DNA of 64,000 nucleotides from Stagnimonas sp965279705 (GCA_965279705.1 OZ257257.1:1364001-1428000); one strand, 5' to 3'; positions 53,809 to 63,346 are shown, numbered from the stretch's first letter. Notes: generated by a model not told the origin, from the sequence alone. Numbers and translations: made by a program.

Positions 53809-54624
53809 ATGGGGCAGCCTCTCGTTCTGATTCACGGCATGTGGTGCAACACGCGGCATCTGGCACGACTCGATGATCTGTTCAGCGCCCGCACCTACGA
53901 CTGCCACCGGCCATCGCTGCCGCACCACGAGCCGGTGGACGGGCAGGCCGAGGCCGTTGCTGCCGTTTCGATCAGCGAGTACGTGCAGCACATCAAGAGC
54001 TACATCGCCGCACAGAACTTCAGCCAGCCGCCGGTGCTGGTCGGCCACTCGATGGGTGGGCTGGTCGCGCAGCTGGTCGCAGCACAAATCCCCACCGCCG
54101 CTCTGATACTTCTCACGCCGGCTTCGCCTGCGGGGGTCAATGCGGTGGTGCCGCGGGTGATCCGCTGGAGCCTGCCGCTGCTGTCTCGCCCCGGTTTCTG
54201 GCGGCGCGCGCACAAGCTCACGCCGGAACGCGCGCGACGCTATGCGGTCAATGGCCTGCACACCACGCATCAGGAGAAACTCATCAGCAGTCTCGTCTAC
54301 GAATCCGGCCGCGTCTTGAGCGAGATCGCCTTCTGGTGGGCCGATGGTGCGCATGCCACGCGAGTGAATGCCGCCGCCATCCAGTGCCCGGTGTACGTGG
54401 TGAGTGCCGGGCAGGATTGGCTCACCCCCACCAGCGTGGTCAAGAACGTCGCCGCGCGCTACGCCAACAGCACCTACCGCCACTGGCCCGAGCGCAACCA
54501 CTGGGTGATCGACGACCTCGATACCGAAGACATGGTGCATGAGATCGACGGCTGGCTGCGGCCCGTGCTGCAACGCCTCAACCGCAAGCCGATGACACTG
54601 CCGAAGGTGACCCGTGCGCAATAA
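53809..54624 (+). CDS. alpha/beta hydrolase
   Basis: 271 residues with HGMWCN oxyanion start, nucleophile GHSMGG (Ser about 80), Asp in the AGQDWLTP region and His in RNHWVIDD. Resembles small lysophospholipase/esterase-like hydrolases. Paired with the SDR; the DUF3450 gene starts within its last 11 bases, so this cluster may run into the ExbB/TonB operon. Confidence 0.85.
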   Translation: MGQPLVLIHGMWCNTRHLARLDDLFSARTYDCHRPSLPHHEPVDGQAEAVAAVSISEYVQHIKSYIAAQNFSQPPVLVGHSMGGLVAQLVAAQIPTAALILLTPASPAGVNAVVPRVIRWSLPLLSRPGFWRRAHKLTPERARRYAVNGLHTTHQEKLISSLVYESGRVLSEIAFWWADGAHATRVNAAAIQCPVYVVSAGQDWLTPTSVVKNVAARYANSTYRHWPERNHWVIDDLDTEDMVHEIDGWLRPVLQRLNRKPMTLPKVTRAQ

Positions 54625-55387
54625 ATTATTGTTGCTCGCCGCACTCGCGCTGCCGCTGCTCTCGGGTGCGCAAGCGCCAGACAAGCTCGATCAGGCGCTG
54701 AAGACCACCATCGATTCCAACCGCGCCAGCGCGCAGAGCCAGCAGCGCATCGACGGCATCGACGACAGCGCCCGCTCGATGCTGGAACGCTACCGCGCCG
54801 CCACCTGGCAGGCGCAGCAGCTCAACGTCTACGCCAAGCAGCTGGAGCAATTGCTGGGTGCGCAGGACACCGAGAAAACCTCGCTGCGCCAGCAGCTGGT
54901 CGAGATCGAGCGCACCGAGCGCGAGCTGACACCGCTGATGCTGCGCATGCTCGATTCCATTGACAAGTTCGTTAGCCTCGACCTGCCGTTCTTGAAGCAG
55001 GAGCGGCGCGAGCGCATCGAGAACCTCAAGCGCCTGATGGCCGACCCCGAGGCCACCAGTGCCGAGCGGTATCGCCGTCTGCTGGAGGCCTACCAGGTGG
55101 AAATCGACTACGGCCGTTCGCTCGGTGTGGAGCGTGCGCAGGTGGGTAGCGAGGGCAGCGCCCGCGAGGTGGACGTGCTGCGCGTAGGCCGCGCCTCGCT
55201 GTTCTATCTCACGCTCGACGGCGAAGAAGCCGGCCGCTGGGATGCCGCCAGCAAGCAGTGGCAGCCGATCGACAACGAGTGGCGCGCCAGCATCAAGAAG
55301 GGCCTGCGCATCGCCCGCGAGATCACCGCACCGGATGTGCTGCACCTGCCGATGCCGGTGGTGGCTATTGCAGGGGGTGACAAGTGA
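54614..55387 (+). CDS. DUF3450 periplasmic protein
   Basis: 257 residues from a GTG. Short signal peptide (about 1-19), then a long coiled coil (about 25-150) and a beta domain (about 165-235) of the DUF3450 family. These proteins are usually first in operons with TolQ/ExbB, ExbD and TonB homologs and are thought to work in the periplasm with the motor. Coupled to the next gene by GTGA. Confidence 0.88.
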   Translation: MRNKLLLLAALALPLLSGAQAPDKLDQALKTTIDSNRASAQSQQRIDGIDDSARSMLERYRAATWQAQQLNVYAKQLEQLLGAQDTEKTSLRQQLVEIERTERELTPLMLRMLDSIDKFVSLDLPFLKQERRERIENLKRLMADPEATSAERYRRLLEAYQVEIDYGRSLGVERAQVGSEGSAREVDVLRVGRASLFYLTLDGEEAGRWDAASKQWQPIDNEWRASIKKGLRIAREITAPDVLHLPMPVVAIAGGDK

Positions 55388-56754
55388 GCACCCGCATGCG
55401 TCTTTCATTGGCACTGTTGCTGGGCCTTGTGACGACGGCCCACGCGCAGACCACACCTACGGGCCTCGATGCCCTGCTCAACCAGGTGCGCGAGTCCGCG
55501 CAACAGACCAGCAAGATCAACCAGGAGCGCGAGCAGCGCTTCATCAAGAACAAGGCCGAGCAGGCCGCACTGCTGCAAAAGGCCGAAGCCGAACGCGCGA
55601 ATGTTGAGGCCCGCGTGGCCGGTGTGAAGGGTCGCTTCGACGCCAACCAGCGCGACATCGCCGCACTCAAAGCGCAACTCACCGCGCGCTCGGGCGACTT
55701 CGTGCAGGTCTACGCCGCCGCCCGCACGGCGGCTGCCGACCTGACACCGGTGCTGGCCGAGAGCTACGTCAACGCGCAGTTTCCACAACGTATCGCCAAG
55801 CTCGACGCCATTGCCAAGAACCCGGCGCTGCCCAGCATCAACCAGCTCGAAGCCTTCTGGTTCACGCTGCAACAGGAGATGACCGAGCAGGGCAAGTCGG
55901 CGCGCTTCAAGGCCGAGGTGGTGAATCCCCTGGGCACCAAGAGCACGGTGGACGTGGTGCGCGTCGGTGCCTTCACCGCGTTTGCGGGCCGCGACTATCT
56001 GGTGGTGCCCGAGGGCGGCACTGGCCTGAGCGCACTGTCGCGCCAACCCGCGCGCAGCGACCGCTCGCTGGCGGAGGATTTCAGTGAAGCCACCAGCGGC
56101 CTGGCGCCCATCCTCATCGACCCCACGCGTGGCGGCCTGCTGGCCTTGCAGGTGGAGCGGCCGGGCTTTGAAGAGCGAGTCCATCAGGGCGGCTGGCCGG
56201 GCTACGTGATCATTTTCGTCGGCTTGCTGGCGGCGGTGGTAGCGCTCTATCAGCTTCAATTCCTGCTGCGCACCGATGCCAGCGTGAAGCGCCAGCTCCG
56301 CACGCCGACGCAGCCGCGCGACGACAACCCGCTGGGCCGCGTGCTGCAGGTGTTCAAGAACGATGTCGAGAAGCACGATCCTGAAGTATTGGAGCTGCGA
56401 CTCTCCGAGGCGGTGCTGAAGGAAACGCCGGACATCGAGCGCTTCCAGCAGTTCATCCGTCTCGTGATTGCCGCTGGCCCCTTGCTGGGTCTGCTCGGCA
56501 CAGTGGCGGGCATGATCGAGACGTTCCAAGTCATCACCGAGGCGGGTTCGAGCGACCCCAAGCTGATGGCGGGTGGTATCTCCAAGGCCATGATCGCGAC
56601 GGTGCTGGGTCTCGGCATCGCCATCCCTCTGCTGTTCATCAACGCCATTCTCGCCTCGCGGTCGCGCGCCATCATCCAGGTGCTCGACGAGCAATCGGCG
56701 GGCCTGCTGGCCGAGCGCATCGAGTCACAGCAAGACGGTGCGATCCGTGCTTGA
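55384..56754 (+). CDS. MotA/TolQ/ExbB proton-channel protein with periplasmic N-domain
   Basis: 456 residues. Signal peptide about 1-21, periplasmic coiled-coil/beta domain (about 22-265), TM1 (YVIIFVGLLAAVVALYQL) and a TolQ-like core with AAGPLLGLLGTVAGMIETF and ISKAMIATVLGLGIAIPL (about 360-430). The large N-domain is typical of this operon type (TonB2/TonB3-like systems) and may contact the DUF3450 protein. Forms proton-driven channel with the following subunits. Confidence 0.9.
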   Translation: MSTRMRLSLALLLGLVTTAHAQTTPTGLDALLNQVRESAQQTSKINQEREQRFIKNKAEQAALLQKAEAERANVEARVAGVKGRFDANQRDIAALKAQLTARSGDFVQVYAAARTAAADLTPVLAESYVNAQFPQRIAKLDAIAKNPALPSINQLEAFWFTLQQEMTEQGKSARFKAEVVNPLGTKSTVDVVRVGAFTAFAGRDYLVVPEGGTGLSALSRQPARSDRSLAEDFSEATSGLAPILIDPTRGGLLALQVERPGFEERVHQGGWPGYVIIFVGLLAAVVALYQLQFLLRTDASVKRQLRTPTQPRDDNPLGRVLQVFKNDVEKHDPEVLELRLSEAVLKETPDIERFQQFIRLVIAAGPLLGLLGTVAGMIETFQVITEAGSSDPKLMAGGISKAMIATVLGLGIAIPLLFINAILASRSRAIIQVLDEQSAGLLAERIESQQDGAIRA

Positions 56755-57283
56755 GGTCTTCACCGCGCCGTTCACCGGCATCAGCGAGTTCGTCGATGCC
56801 GGCGGCTGGGTGGTGTGGTGGATTCTGGCCACGGCGGTGACGCTGTGGACGCTGATCGCCGAACGCGTCTGGTGGTTCTGGAAAGTCTTTCCGCAGGCCC
56901 GCGCCGAGGCTGCACAGCGCTGGCAGGCACGCCGCGAACGCTCGTCGTGGACGGCCCGGCGCATCCGCACGGCGATGATCGGCGAGCTGTCGGTGGCGAT
57001 GAATGGAACGCTGCCGATGATGCGCGCGCTGATCCCGATCTGTCCGCTGCTCGGCCTGCTCGGCACCGTCGGCGGCATGCTGGAAGTGTTCGACGTGATG
57101 GCCATCAAGGGCCGCAGCGAGCCGCGTGCAATGGCCGATGGCGTCAGCCAGGCCATGATCGCCACGCTCTCGGGTTTGGCCGTCGCGCTCAGCGGCATGT
57201 ATTCGGCGCACCACTACACCGCACGTGCGCGGCGCGAGACCGATGAGCTGCAATCTCTGCTTGCCTTGGAGGATGCCAAGTGA
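56738..57283 (+). CDS. exbB: ExbB-like motor subunit
   Basis: 181 residues from a GTG at 56738 (a GTG at 56747 is possible). Three membrane segments: WVVWWILATAVTLWTLIAE (about 25), PICPLLGLLGTVGGMLEVF (about 95) and SQAMIATLSGLAVALSG (about 135). Forms the proton channel with ExbD and energises TonB. 17-base overlap with the previous gene shows coupling. Confidence 0.9.
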   Translation: MRSVLEVFTAPFTGISEFVDAGGWVVWWILATAVTLWTLIAERVWWFWKVFPQARAEAAQRWQARRERSSWTARRIRTAMIGELSVAMNGTLPMMRALIPICPLLGLLGTVGGMLEVFDVMAIKGRSEPRAMADGVSQAMIATLSGLAVALSGMYSAHHYTARARRETDELQSLLALEDAK

Positions 57284-57687
57284 GATTTCGCCGCCATAAC
57301 CCACCGGTTGAAGAAACCGGCATCGACCTCGCCCCAATGCTGGATTTTTTCCTCAACCTGCTGATCTTTTTCATCATCAGCGCCGCTTTCGTCAGCGAGT
57401 CCGGCATCAAGGTCAACCGCCCTTCGGCCAAGACCGCCGTGAAGGACGAAAAGGCCAGCATCTTCGTTGGCATCAGCGCCAACAACGAGGTGTATGTGGA
57501 TAAGCAGCGCGTCGACATCCGCGCGGTGCGCGGTCTCGTCGCCAAGCTGCACGCCGCGCACCCGGATGCCACCGTCGTCATCCAGGCCGACAAGGATGCG
57601 CGTGCAGGGCTGATGGTCGAAGCGATGGATCAGGCGCGACTGGCCGGGGTCGCCAATGTCTCGATTGCCGCAACCCCAGAACGCTAG
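57280..57687 (+). CDS. exbD: ExbD-like motor subunit
   Basis: 135 residues, GTG start overlapping the exbB stop as GTGA. One N-terminal membrane helix with the essential proton-path Asp in LAPMLDFFLNLLIFF (about residue 24), then a periplasmic domain with the conserved IQADKDARAGLMVEAMDQ stretch. Overlaps tonB by 32 bases. Confidence 0.92.
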   Translation: MRFRRHNPPVEETGIDLAPMLDFFLNLLIFFIISAAFVSESGIKVNRPSAKTAVKDEKASIFVGISANNEVYVDKQRVDIRAVRGLVAKLHAAHPDATVVIQADKDARAGLMVEAMDQARLAGVANVSIAATPER

Positions 57688-58414
57688 TGCGCTGCGGCGC
57701 TGGCTCGTCGCACCCTTGCTCGGTGCACTGGCCGTACTGCTGCTGTTCGCGTTTCTGCACTGGGCCATCACGCCGCGCGAGTTCCTGGCGGTGAACGAAG
57801 GCCCGGCCATCGACGGCGTGCAGATCGTGAAAGTCACGCCGCAGCCGGACACGCCCGAGCCGCCGCAGGAGCTGCCGCAGAACCTGCCGCCACCGCCGCC
57901 GGATGCGCCGCCTTCGCTGGCGCGGCCGGATATTTCTTCAAGCGCACCAGCGCTCACCAATGTCGCCATCGATGCCGGTCCGGTGACGGTGAACGTCGGT
58001 GCGGTCACAGGTGCGGCGACCGGTTTGGGTGGTCTGGGCAGTCTCGGCAGTGGTCTGGGTAGTGGCTTTGGTGGTTTCGCCGGCGGTGGTGGGGGCGGCG
58101 GCGGCAAGGGCTTTGCCACCGGCAAGTCCTTCGAGGGCAAGACCCTGGTTCCGCTCTCCACCGCCCGTCCGCAGATGCCGGAGTGGGCCTGCAAACAGAA
58201 GATCAAGGGATGGGTGGAGGTGGTATTCACCGTCATGCCCAACGGCCGCGTGCAAGACGTGAAGATCGTCGATGCCGAGCCGCGCGGCGTGTATGAGGCC
58301 GCTGCCATCGAGAGTGTCAGCAACTGGATTTATGCGTCCTACAAGAATGCCCGCGAGGTGAAGCAGCGGGTGCCGATGAACCCCGACGATTGCGCGTACA
58401 ACTACCCCGGATGA
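57656..58414 (+). CDS. tonB: TonB-like energy transducer with Gly-rich linker
   Basis: 252 residues. Membrane helix about 18-40, a proline-rich stretch (EPPQELPQNLPPPPPDAPP), then a glycine-rich segment (about 120-155) not usual in TonB, and a C-terminal TonB domain (about 165-245, with KIKGWVEVVFTVMPNGRVQD). It passes motor energy to outer-membrane proteins, here presumably the DUF1329 fusion or receptors. The start overlaps exbD by 32 bases. Confidence 0.88.
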   Translation: MSRLPQPQNASALRRWLVAPLLGALAVLLLFAFLHWAITPREFLAVNEGPAIDGVQIVKVTPQPDTPEPPQELPQNLPPPPPDAPPSLARPDISSSAPALTNVAIDAGPVTVNVGAVTGAATGLGGLGSLGSGLGSGFGGFAGGGGGGGGKGFATGKSFEGKTLVPLSTARPQMPEWACKQKIKGWVEVVFTVMPNGRVQDVKIVDAEPRGVYEAAAIESVSNWIYASYKNAREVKQRVPMNPDDCAYNYPG

Positions 58415-61008
58415 AGACGGTGCGCGTACTGCGATGGGTTCTCTGTTCCGGTGCGTTGCTCTGCAACGCGACGAACGCTCAGCAATACCGCAGCGAAACC
58501 CGCGAGATCGAAACGCCCTCGGCGCAGCAGGCCCCTGCTGATTTGAAGGCGCAGTTGCAGGCCGTGACCGACCCGTACGCCAAGGCGATGCTGCTGCGCG
58601 AACTGGCCGGTGCCTCGGCGGCGGCCAAGAATTATCCCGAGGCCAAGAAGTATCTGGAACAAGCGCTGGGACTCAACGCGCTCTCGGGGCCTGCGGCCGT
58701 GCAGATGCGGGAGGATGTGAAGGCCTTGTCCGCCGCCAGCATGCCCGAGCTCAAGGCCGGTAACTACAAGGCGCAGATTCCGATGCTCGAAAAGCGGGCG
58801 AAAGAGCCAGGCGCGCCGCCGGAAATCTTCATCGCCCTGGGTGCTGGCTATGCCGAAGCGAAGCGCTTCAACGACGCCATCGTCTGGCTCAAGAAAGGCA
58901 TCGCGGCGGTGCCCAACCCTGATCCCTCGTGGAAGCGCGCGCTGCTCGCCAGCCTGCTCGCCGCCGGTCGCGAAGCCGAGGCGCTGCCGTTGTTGCAGGA
59001 GCGGGTGAAAGCCCAGCCGCAGGAGCGTGACAACTGGCTGCAACTGGCTGCCCTGGCGCTTAAGGCCGGCGACAAGGAACGCGCCGCCGGCGTGCTCGAA
59101 CTGGCCGGTCGCCAGGGCCATTTGAAGAACGCGCAAGAGCGCCTGCAACTGGTGACGCTCACCGCCCAGATCGGTGCGCCGTTTGCGGCGGCCTCGCAGG
59201 CGCAGACCTGGATCGAACAGGGCTTGATCGCCAAGACCGCCGACAACTGGGCGACACTCGGCGCGCTCTGGTCGCGCGCCCGCGAGCCGGGCCTGGCCTC
59301 GACTGCGCTGGAGGAGGCCAATCGCATCGAACCCAACGCACAGCGCCTGTTGCAGATCGGCCAGTTGCAGATGGATCGCGAGGATTACGCCCGCGCCGCC
59401 AACAGTTTGCAGAAGGCGATACAGGCGGGGGCCAAGAGCGGCCCTGCGTGGATGACGCTGGCGATGGCGCAATACCAGCAAGCAGATGTCGATGCGGCTG
59501 CGCAGGCCTTCCAGCAGGCGGCGACCTATCCGCAATCGAAGAAACTCGCCAATGACTGGCTACGCTATTTGCAAAGCGGTGCGGCGCGTGAAGAAGCACT
59601 GGCCGCACTCAGCAACCGCCGCCCGCGCGATGCCGGCACAGTGACGCTGGCCAACAAGTTTTCGGGCGCGCCCGTGCGTATCGAGGGTGTGGCTGAAGAA
59701 ACCTACGTGCCGAGTTCGACGCAGAGCGCCAGCGGCGGCGGCAGTGCCTTGCTCACGCCCATCGGTGCCGACAAGAGCGGCACGCCGGATGGCCGTATTC
59801 CGATGTGGCAAGGCGGCATCACCACCGCGAAGATTCCGGCGGGCTACAAGAAAGGTGGCCGTCTGGTCGATCCGTATCCGGGCGACAAACCACTGTTCAC
59901 CATCACGGCGGCGACTGCGGCGAAATACGCGAGCAATCTCTCGCCGGGCCATCGCGCGCTGTTTGCGAAGTATCCCGACTACACGATGCCGGTGTTTACC
60001 ACGCGCCGCAGCGTCGCTTATCCGCAGGCGATCTACGACGCGACACAGGCGAACCTGGCGACCACCAAACTGCTGGGGTCGGATGCGCTTTCTGGCGCAC
60101 GCCTGGGCTTTCCCTTCGGCACGCCGATGAACGGTGTCGAGGTCATGTGGAACCACCGCACGCGCTATCGCGGCGACGCGACGCAGACGCAATCGACGCA
60201 GGCCATCGTACGCCCCAGCGGCGCACCGCAATACCTCAAGCAGACCGAGCGGGTGCTCTACCGCTACGCCAATCTCAAGAACCCGGCGGACATGAAGACC
60301 AGCAACATCCTGCTCTACTACCTCACCTGGTTTGGCGAGACGGCGAACGCGGTGGACTTCACCGCCCTCGTGCACGAGACCGCCAACTCCGAGAAGGACA
60401 GTCGCGATGTCTGGGTGATTCCGCCCAAGATCCCCAAGATGTTCCGCGTGCCGCCGGTGGGTTACGACCAGCCGTTTCCCGGCAGTGACGGCATCCAGTT
60501 CATCGACATGGTGGACATGTACAACGGCGCCTTCGACCGCTATGTGTGGAAGCTCACCGGCAAGCGCGAGCTGTATATCCCCTACAACGCCTATCGCATC
60601 AGCGATGGCAGCTGGAAGTATCCGCAGCTCTTGAAGCCAGGACATTTCAACCAGGCTGCGACACGCTATGAGCTGCATCGGGTCTGGGTGATTGAGGCCA
60701 CCGAGCGGGGCGGCAAGCGTCATGTCTTCGGCAAGCGCATCTTCTATGTCGATGAAGACAGCTGGAACGTGGTGCTGGTCGAGAACGAAGACCGCGAGGG
60801 CCGACTCTGGCGCTTCCAGGAAGGGCATCTGGTGATGCTCTACGAGAACCAGTCCACCAACACCTTGCCGGTCATCACCTACGACCTGAAGGATGGGCGT
60901 TACTTCATCAACCGCCTGTTCGGCGAGGATGTGCCGCCACGCGAGGTGACCGACATGAAGCAGAGCGATTTTCTGCCGGCCGCTGTGCGCTCCCGATATG
61001 CACGCTGA
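58411..61008 (+). CDS. TPR-DUF1329 fusion, outer-membrane lipid/lipoprotein-sorting protein
   Basis: 865 residues from the ATG whose ATGA overlaps the tonB stop. Signal peptide about 1-22. Residues about 30-415 are tetratricopeptide helices, the usual last gene of this operon type. Residues about 445-860 are a complete DUF1329 domain (LLTPIGADKSGTPDGRIPMW, DVWVIPPKIPKMFRVPPVG, HVFGKRIFYVDEDSWNVVL), normally a separate protein of about 450 residues found with MMPL transporters. One continuous frame with no frameshift. Likely periplasmic or outer-membrane associated, driven by the ExbB/ExbD/TonB motor. Confidence 0.85.
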   Translation: MKTVRVLRWVLCSGALLCNATNAQQYRSETREIETPSAQQAPADLKAQLQAVTDPYAKAMLLRELAGASAAAKNYPEAKKYLEQALGLNALSGPAAVQMREDVKALSAASMPELKAGNYKAQIPMLEKRAKEPGAPPEIFIALGAGYAEAKRFNDAIVWLKKGIAAVPNPDPSWKRALLASLLAAGREAEALPLLQERVKAQPQERDNWLQLAALALKAGDKERAAGVLELAGRQGHLKNAQERLQLVTLTAQIGAPFAAASQAQTWIEQGLIAKTADNWATLGALWSRAREPGLASTALEEANRIEPNAQRLLQIGQLQMDREDYARAANSLQKAIQAGAKSGPAWMTLAMAQYQQADVDAAAQAFQQAATYPQSKKLANDWLRYLQSGAAREEALAALSNRRPRDAGTVTLANKFSGAPVRIEGVAEETYVPSSTQSASGGGSALLTPIGADKSGTPDGRIPMWQGGITTAKIPAGYKKGGRLVDPYPGDKPLFTITAATAAKYASNLSPGHRALFAKYPDYTMPVFTTRRSVAYPQAIYDATQANLATTKLLGSDALSGARLGFPFGTPMNGVEVMWNHRTRYRGDATQTQSTQAIVRPSGAPQYLKQTERVLYRYANLKNPADMKTSNILLYYLTWFGETANAVDFTALVHETANSEKDSRDVWVIPPKIPKMFRVPPVGYDQPFPGSDGIQFIDMVDMYNGAFDRYVWKLTGKRELYIPYNAYRISDGSWKYPQLLKPGHFNQAATRYELHRVWVIEATERGGKRHVFGKRIFYVDEDSWNVVLVENEDREGRLWRFQEGHLVMLYENQSTNTLPVITYDLKDGRYFINRLFGEDVPPREVTDMKQSDFLPAAVRSRYAR

Positions 61009-61059
61009 CACCGCGCTCCGCTACGATCCCGCTGCCCTGAAGACCGACCGAGCGTAACG

Positions 61060-61956
61060 ATGCGTGTAGCCTGGCAAAGCAGTGTGTTGATGGCAGCAGC
61101 TCTGGTCTTGAGCAGCTGCGGCATGCTGGGCAGCAAGCCAGCGCCGGTGGTCGAAATCCCCGAGGTGCCGCCGCCGCGCATTGCACTCGCTCTGGGCGGT
61201 GGTGCCGCACGCGGCTTTGCCCACATCGGCGTCATCAAGGTGCTTGAAAGCCACGGCCTCAAGGTCGATCTGGTGGTGGGCACCAGCGCTGGCTCGGTGG
61301 CAGGTGCGTTGTATGCAGCCGGCTACTCGGGCTTTGACTTGCAGCAGATGGCGTTTGATCTGGACCGCGCCACGGTTGCCGACTGGACCTTGTTCGGCAA
61401 AGGCTTGATCCGCGGCGATGCCTTGCGCAAGTTCGTCAACACCGCGGTCGGCAATCGCCCGCTCGAGAAGCTGCCGATGAAGTTCGCCTGCGTCGCGGCC
61501 AATCTACGTACCGGCGAAGCGATCCTGTTCGAGCGCGGCGAAACCGGGCAGGCGGTGCAGGCCTCGTCCGCGGTGCCCGGCGTATTCGCCCCGACCATCA
61601 TCAATGGCAGCGAGTACGTCGATGGCGGCCTGGTCAGCGTGGTGCCGATCCGCTATGCCAAAAAGCTGGGTGCCGACTTCGTCATCGCCGTCGATGTCGC
61701 CGCACCTCCAGACCAGCGCGAGGCACAGGGCAAGCTCGACGTGGTGATGAAGACTTTCGGCATCATGGGCAAGACCATCCGCGAGTCGGAATATCCGCTG
61801 GCCGATGTGCTGATCGTGCCGGACATGAGCACCATCAGCTCCACCGATTTCGAAGGCAAGCATCGTGCGATCCTGGCCGGAGAGCGCGCCGCACAGGCGG
61901 CGTTACCGGAGCTGAAGACCAAGCTGCGGCTGCTCGGCGTGGAGTTGGACCGCTGA
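61060..61956 (+). CDS. patatin-like phospholipase lipoprotein
   Basis: 298 residues. Signal peptide with lipobox LSSC (Cys about 20). Patatin domain with glycine loop GGGAARGFAHIGV, Ser in GTSAGS (about 73-78) and Asp in VDGGL (about 187). Acyl hydrolase acting at the membrane surface, 51 bases after the TPR-DUF1329 gene and in the same direction, so possibly in the same operon; its job there would be to cut phospholipids. Confidence 0.9.
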   Translation: MRVAWQSSVLMAAALVLSSCGMLGSKPAPVVEIPEVPPPRIALALGGGAARGFAHIGVIKVLESHGLKVDLVVGTSAGSVAGALYAAGYSGFDLQQMAFDLDRATVADWTLFGKGLIRGDALRKFVNTAVGNRPLEKLPMKFACVAANLRTGEAILFERGETGQAVQASSAVPGVFAPTIINGSEYVDGGLVSVVPIRYAKKLGADFVIAVDVAAPPDQREAQGKLDVVMKTFGIMGKTIRESEYPLADVLIVPDMSTISSTDFEGKHRAILAGERAAQAALPELKTKLRLLGVELDR

Positions 61957-61959
61957 TCG

Positions 61960-63180
61960 TTATTCGACTTCCAGGTCGGGTATCCGGGTGAACGCGATGC
62001 GCATCGGCGCGTGGTCGCGGCCCTTGTGGGCCGCGCCGAAATAGATGCTGCTCTTGCCGTAGCGCTTGTTGAGCAAATCCACCGCCTGCATCAACGGTTT
62101 GTGTGGGCGGCCTGTATCGAAGATGGATAATGTTTGATGACGTGCCTCGATGAGGCCACCGAACACCACCCCGACGTGCATCGGCGAGCGGGCGGCCGTC
62201 GAGCCGGGATATTCGCTCCAGAGCGCATCGAGATGATGGGTGAGTTCCAGCGTGTCGTCGGTGTGGTTGAAGCGCGCCTCCACGCCCCAGTGGTCCTTTC
62301 CCAGCTTGCCGATGAAGCGCACCGAAACGTGCATCTGCGAGGTGACGAGATCGAGCTTGCGCAGGCGCATCGCGGCCTTCTGCATCATGCGGTGGATGAT
62401 GCTGTGCGCATCGACATCGTTGCGCTTCACCGGCGGCAGCACATGCGAATGGCCGATGCTGGCGCGCTCGCTGGCAGTGAGCGGCACAGGCGCGCCGCGC
62501 AGGCGCTCGAACATGATCTCGCCCTCCACCCCACCCCAGGCGCGACGCAGCTCCAGTTTGCTGGCCGCACAAAGCTGCTGCACGGTGAAGATGCGAGCGC
62601 GGTTGAGGCGCTGCTCCATGTTGGGGCCAATGCCGCTCAGGTCGCGCAGCGCCAGTCCATGCAGGATGTGCGGCAGGTCGTGCGGTTCGATCAGCACCAG
62701 ACCGTCGGGCTTCTGGATGTCACTGGCCACCTTGGCGAGCCAGGCATTGGGGGCAATGCCGATGGAGCAGGTCATCACCTCGCCCACATCCCGCGCCATC
62801 GCCTGCTTCAAAACCTTGGCAAGCGCTACGGCCTTTTCCGGCGTCTTGTGCCCTGCGGGCAGGTCGCAGATGAACTCGTCGATGGAAGTCGCCGCCTCGA
62901 TCGGCACCACGCGGTCGACGCAAGCCTTGATGCGGTCGTGGTACTGCACATAGAGCGGCGGACGCGCCTCGACGATCTCGATGCCAGGGCACAACAGACG
63001 CGCTTCAGCCACCTGCGTGCCGGTCTTCACGCCGAACTTCTTGGCGGCGTAGCTGGCGGCGATGCAGCAGGTGGTCTCGGCCATCAGCGGCGCGACCGCA
63101 ATCGGGCGGCCCCGCAGCTCGGGTCTTTCCTGCTGTTCGCAGGAGGCAAAATACGAGTTGAGGTCGAGTGCGAGTTTCAT
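61960..63180 (-). CDS. Y-family DNA polymerase (UmuC/DinB-like)
   Basis: 406 residues from ATG 63180. Active-site motifs ALDLNSYFASCEQQ (N-terminal Asp) and the SIDE motif ATSIDEFI (about 98). Domains: palm/fingers, thumb with GIGPNMEQRL (about 185), and a little-finger domain to the C-terminus. Longer than DinB (about 350) and with a different N-terminal motif from UmuC and ImuB. Probably a translesion polymerase; no LexA box visible upstream. Confidence 0.85.
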   Translation of the reverse strand: MKLALDLNSYFASCEQQERPELRGRPIAVAPLMAETTCCIAASYAAKKFGVKTGTQVAEARLLCPGIEIVEARPPLYVQYHDRIKACVDRVVPIEAATSIDEFICDLPAGHKTPEKAVALAKVLKQAMARDVGEVMTCSIGIAPNAWLAKVASDIQKPDGLVLIEPHDLPHILHGLALRDLSGIGPNMEQRLNRARIFTVQQLCAASKLELRRAWGGVEGEIMFERLRGAPVPLTASERASIGHSHVLPPVKRNDVDAHSIIHRMMQKAAMRLRKLDLVTSQMHVSVRFIGKLGKDHWGVEARFNHTDDTLELTHHLDALWSEYPGSTAARSPMHVGVVFGGLIEARHQTLSIFDTGRPHKPLMQAVDLLNKRYGKSSIYFGAAHKGRDHAPMRIAFTRIPDLEVE

Positions 63181-63228
63181 GCGTGCGGGGTGGCTTGGAG
63201 CAGGCCGTGCGGGAGCAGTGGATGCCCG

Positions 63229-63257
63229 TTGCGATTCGGGGAAGGTGCTCCTATAAT
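63229..63257 (+). promoter_or_regulatory. promoter of the tRNA-Ala/tRNA-Glu pair
   Basis: TTGCGA (63229-63234), 17-base spacer, TATAAT (63252-63257), followed by a GC-rich discriminator (CCGCGTCCCGC) typical of stringently controlled stable-RNA genes. tRNA-Ala begins 13 bases later. Confidence 0.75.
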
Positions 63258-63270
63258 CCGCGTCCCGCAA

Positions 63271-63346
<76 letters not shown>

